The notes beneath the pieces are model-generated. The model was not told the DNA's origin. It was given only the letters and a program-made list of their open reading frames with translations, and did no database searches. From MESE01 sp036675035 (lineage in GTDB: Bacteria > Pseudomonadota > Gammaproteobacteria > Burkholderiales > Burkholderiaceae_D): a stretch of 36,212 bases of DNA. The stretch is taken from the NCBI GenBank assembly GCA_036675035.1, contig JAKFFO010000078.1, positions 1 to 36,212 on the forward strand. The letters run 5' to 3'. How positions within the stretch are numbered: the first letter of the stretch is position 1; every line of letters starts with the position of its first letter. Shown in pieces: positions 35,387 to 36,212 of this stretch. Position numbers and translations under genes: made by a program.

Positions 35387-36212
35387 ATGAGAATTTCAAA
35401 CGATTTGCCGAAACACGTAAAGATCGTGGAAGTCGGTCCGCGCGACGGATTGCAAAACGAAAAGGAAACCATCGGCGCGGACATCAAGATCGCGCTGGTC
35501 GATCGCCTGACGCAGGCCGGTTTCGCCAATATCGAAGCGGCATCGTTCGTGTCGCCGAAATGGGTGCCGCAGATGGCGACTTCCGCAGAAGTAATGGCCG
35601 GCATTGCACGAAAGCCAGGCGTCATTTATTCCGCGCTGGTACCGAACATGAAAGGCTTCGAGCCGGCGCTTGCGGCAAAGGCCGATGAGATCGTGATTTT
35701 CGGCTCCGCATCCGAAGCGTTTTCACACAAGAATATCAATTGCTCGATCGCCGAATCGATCGAACGTTTCCGCGATGTCGCACAAGCGACCAAGCAACAC
35801 GGGCTGCGGCTGCGCGCTGCGGTCAGTTGCGCATTCGGTTGCCCGTACCAGGGCGAGGTATCGCCGGAGAGCGTGGCGGATGTAGTGCAGCGCCTGCGCG
35901 ATCTCGGTTGCGACGAAATCGATATCGCCGATACGATAGGCGTCGCCACGCCGCGCAAGGTGCACACCGTGATGCAGCGGGTAGCAAAGGATTTTCCGAT
36001 CGACCGGTTGGCCGGCCATTTCCACGATACCTACGGGCAGGCGGTGGCCAACGTGTATGCAGGCATGGAAGTCGGCGTGTCGATTTTCCATTCGTCGGTG
36101 GCTGGACTGGGCGGTTGCCCGTATGCGAAAGGTGCGACCGGCAATGTGTCGACCGAGGATGTGCTGTTCCTGATGCAGGGACTGGGTATCGAGACCGGGA
36201 TTGACCTTGACG
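35387..36212 (+). CDS. liuE: Hydroxymethylglutaryl-CoA lyase (partial)
   Basis: The first 275 residues are present, and the gene runs off the window. The enzyme cleaves HMG-CoA to acetyl-CoA and acetoacetate, the last committed step of leucine degradation. It begins VKIVEVGPRDGLQNEKETI (catalytic R in GPRDGLQNE) and contains AGHFHDTYGQA for the divalent metal and the signature GLGGCPYAKGATGN with the active-site cysteine. GAGAGGA precedes the ATG at 35387, 1 nt after ghrA. Confidence 0.95.
   Translation, partial: MRISNDLPKHVKIVEVGPRDGLQNEKETIGADIKIALVDRLTQAGFANIEAASFVSPKWVPQMATSAEVMAGIARKPGVIYSALVPNMKGFEPALAAKADEIVIFGSASEAFSHKNINCSIAESIERFRDVAQATKQHGLRLRAAVSCAFGCPYQGEVSPESVADVVQRLRDLGCDEIDIADTIGVATPRKVHTVMQRVAKDFPIDRLAGHFHDTYGQAVANVYAGMEVGVSIFHSSVAGLGGCPYAKGATGNVSTEDVLFLMQGLGIETGIDLD

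Overview
The window reads as chromosomal DNA of a betaproteobacterium, most likely Burkholderiales and probably Oxalobacteraceae-like (Herbaspirillum/Herminiimonas relatives). This is inferred from gene order (argS, then a SPOR protein, then dsbA), a Bug-type TctCBA transporter, a MerR-type LiuR regulon containing aceK, and high-GC coding with ATGA and TGATG overlaps. I ran no database search, so the family-level placement is tentative. No rRNA, tRNA, CRISPR array, phage gene or recognisable insertion-sequence transposase is visible.

Layout. 1-2064 (minus strand): a serine hydrolase of the beta-lactamase/esterase fold, cut by the window edge, and hydroxypyruvate isomerase. 2250-5036: PAP2 phosphatase, a class I methyltransferase, a small Cys-rich protein and a gamma-glutamylcyclotransferase-like protein. 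5195-8344: argS, SPOR protein and dsbA, closed by a terminator. 8437-10040: an SDR overlapping a cytosolic BtuF-like protein. 10300-13362: tctC, tctB and tctA, with one terminator between tctC and tctB and another after tctA. 13456-14520 (minus): a metallo-beta-lactamase-fold hydrolase, divergent from liuR.

14654-36212 is a leucine/isovalerate (liu) catabolic supercluster: liuR, isovaleryl-CoA dehydrogenase, a thioesterase, aceK, acetyl-CoA acetyltransferase, an SDR, a second acyl-CoA dehydrogenase, a kappa-GST-like isomerase, rhodanese, a HAD phosphatase, a YchJ-like protein, both methylcrotonyl-CoA carboxylase subunits, methylglutaconyl-CoA hydratase and HMG-CoA lyase (cut by the window edge). 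The bioA-bioF-bioD-bioB operon lies between liuC and liuD, so enzymes that make biotin sit beside the biotin-dependent carboxylase. AceK, thiolase and HMG-CoA lyase connect the acetyl-CoA and acetoacetate products to central metabolism. Near-identical 16-bp boxes lie over the predicted -35 elements of liuR and liuA with the same promoter geometry.

The least ordinary content is a set of palindromic repeats found only between about 20.9 and 34.4 kb. One pair, in inverted orientation, brackets a DUF559 nuclease-like gene, supplies its ribosome-binding site and encodes its C-terminus. A gene-less pair of the same 39-bp repeat lies upstream of liuD. A related palindrome sits in frame inside liuD. 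Two intergenic composite elements share a two-hairpin module whose stems differ by compensatory changes.
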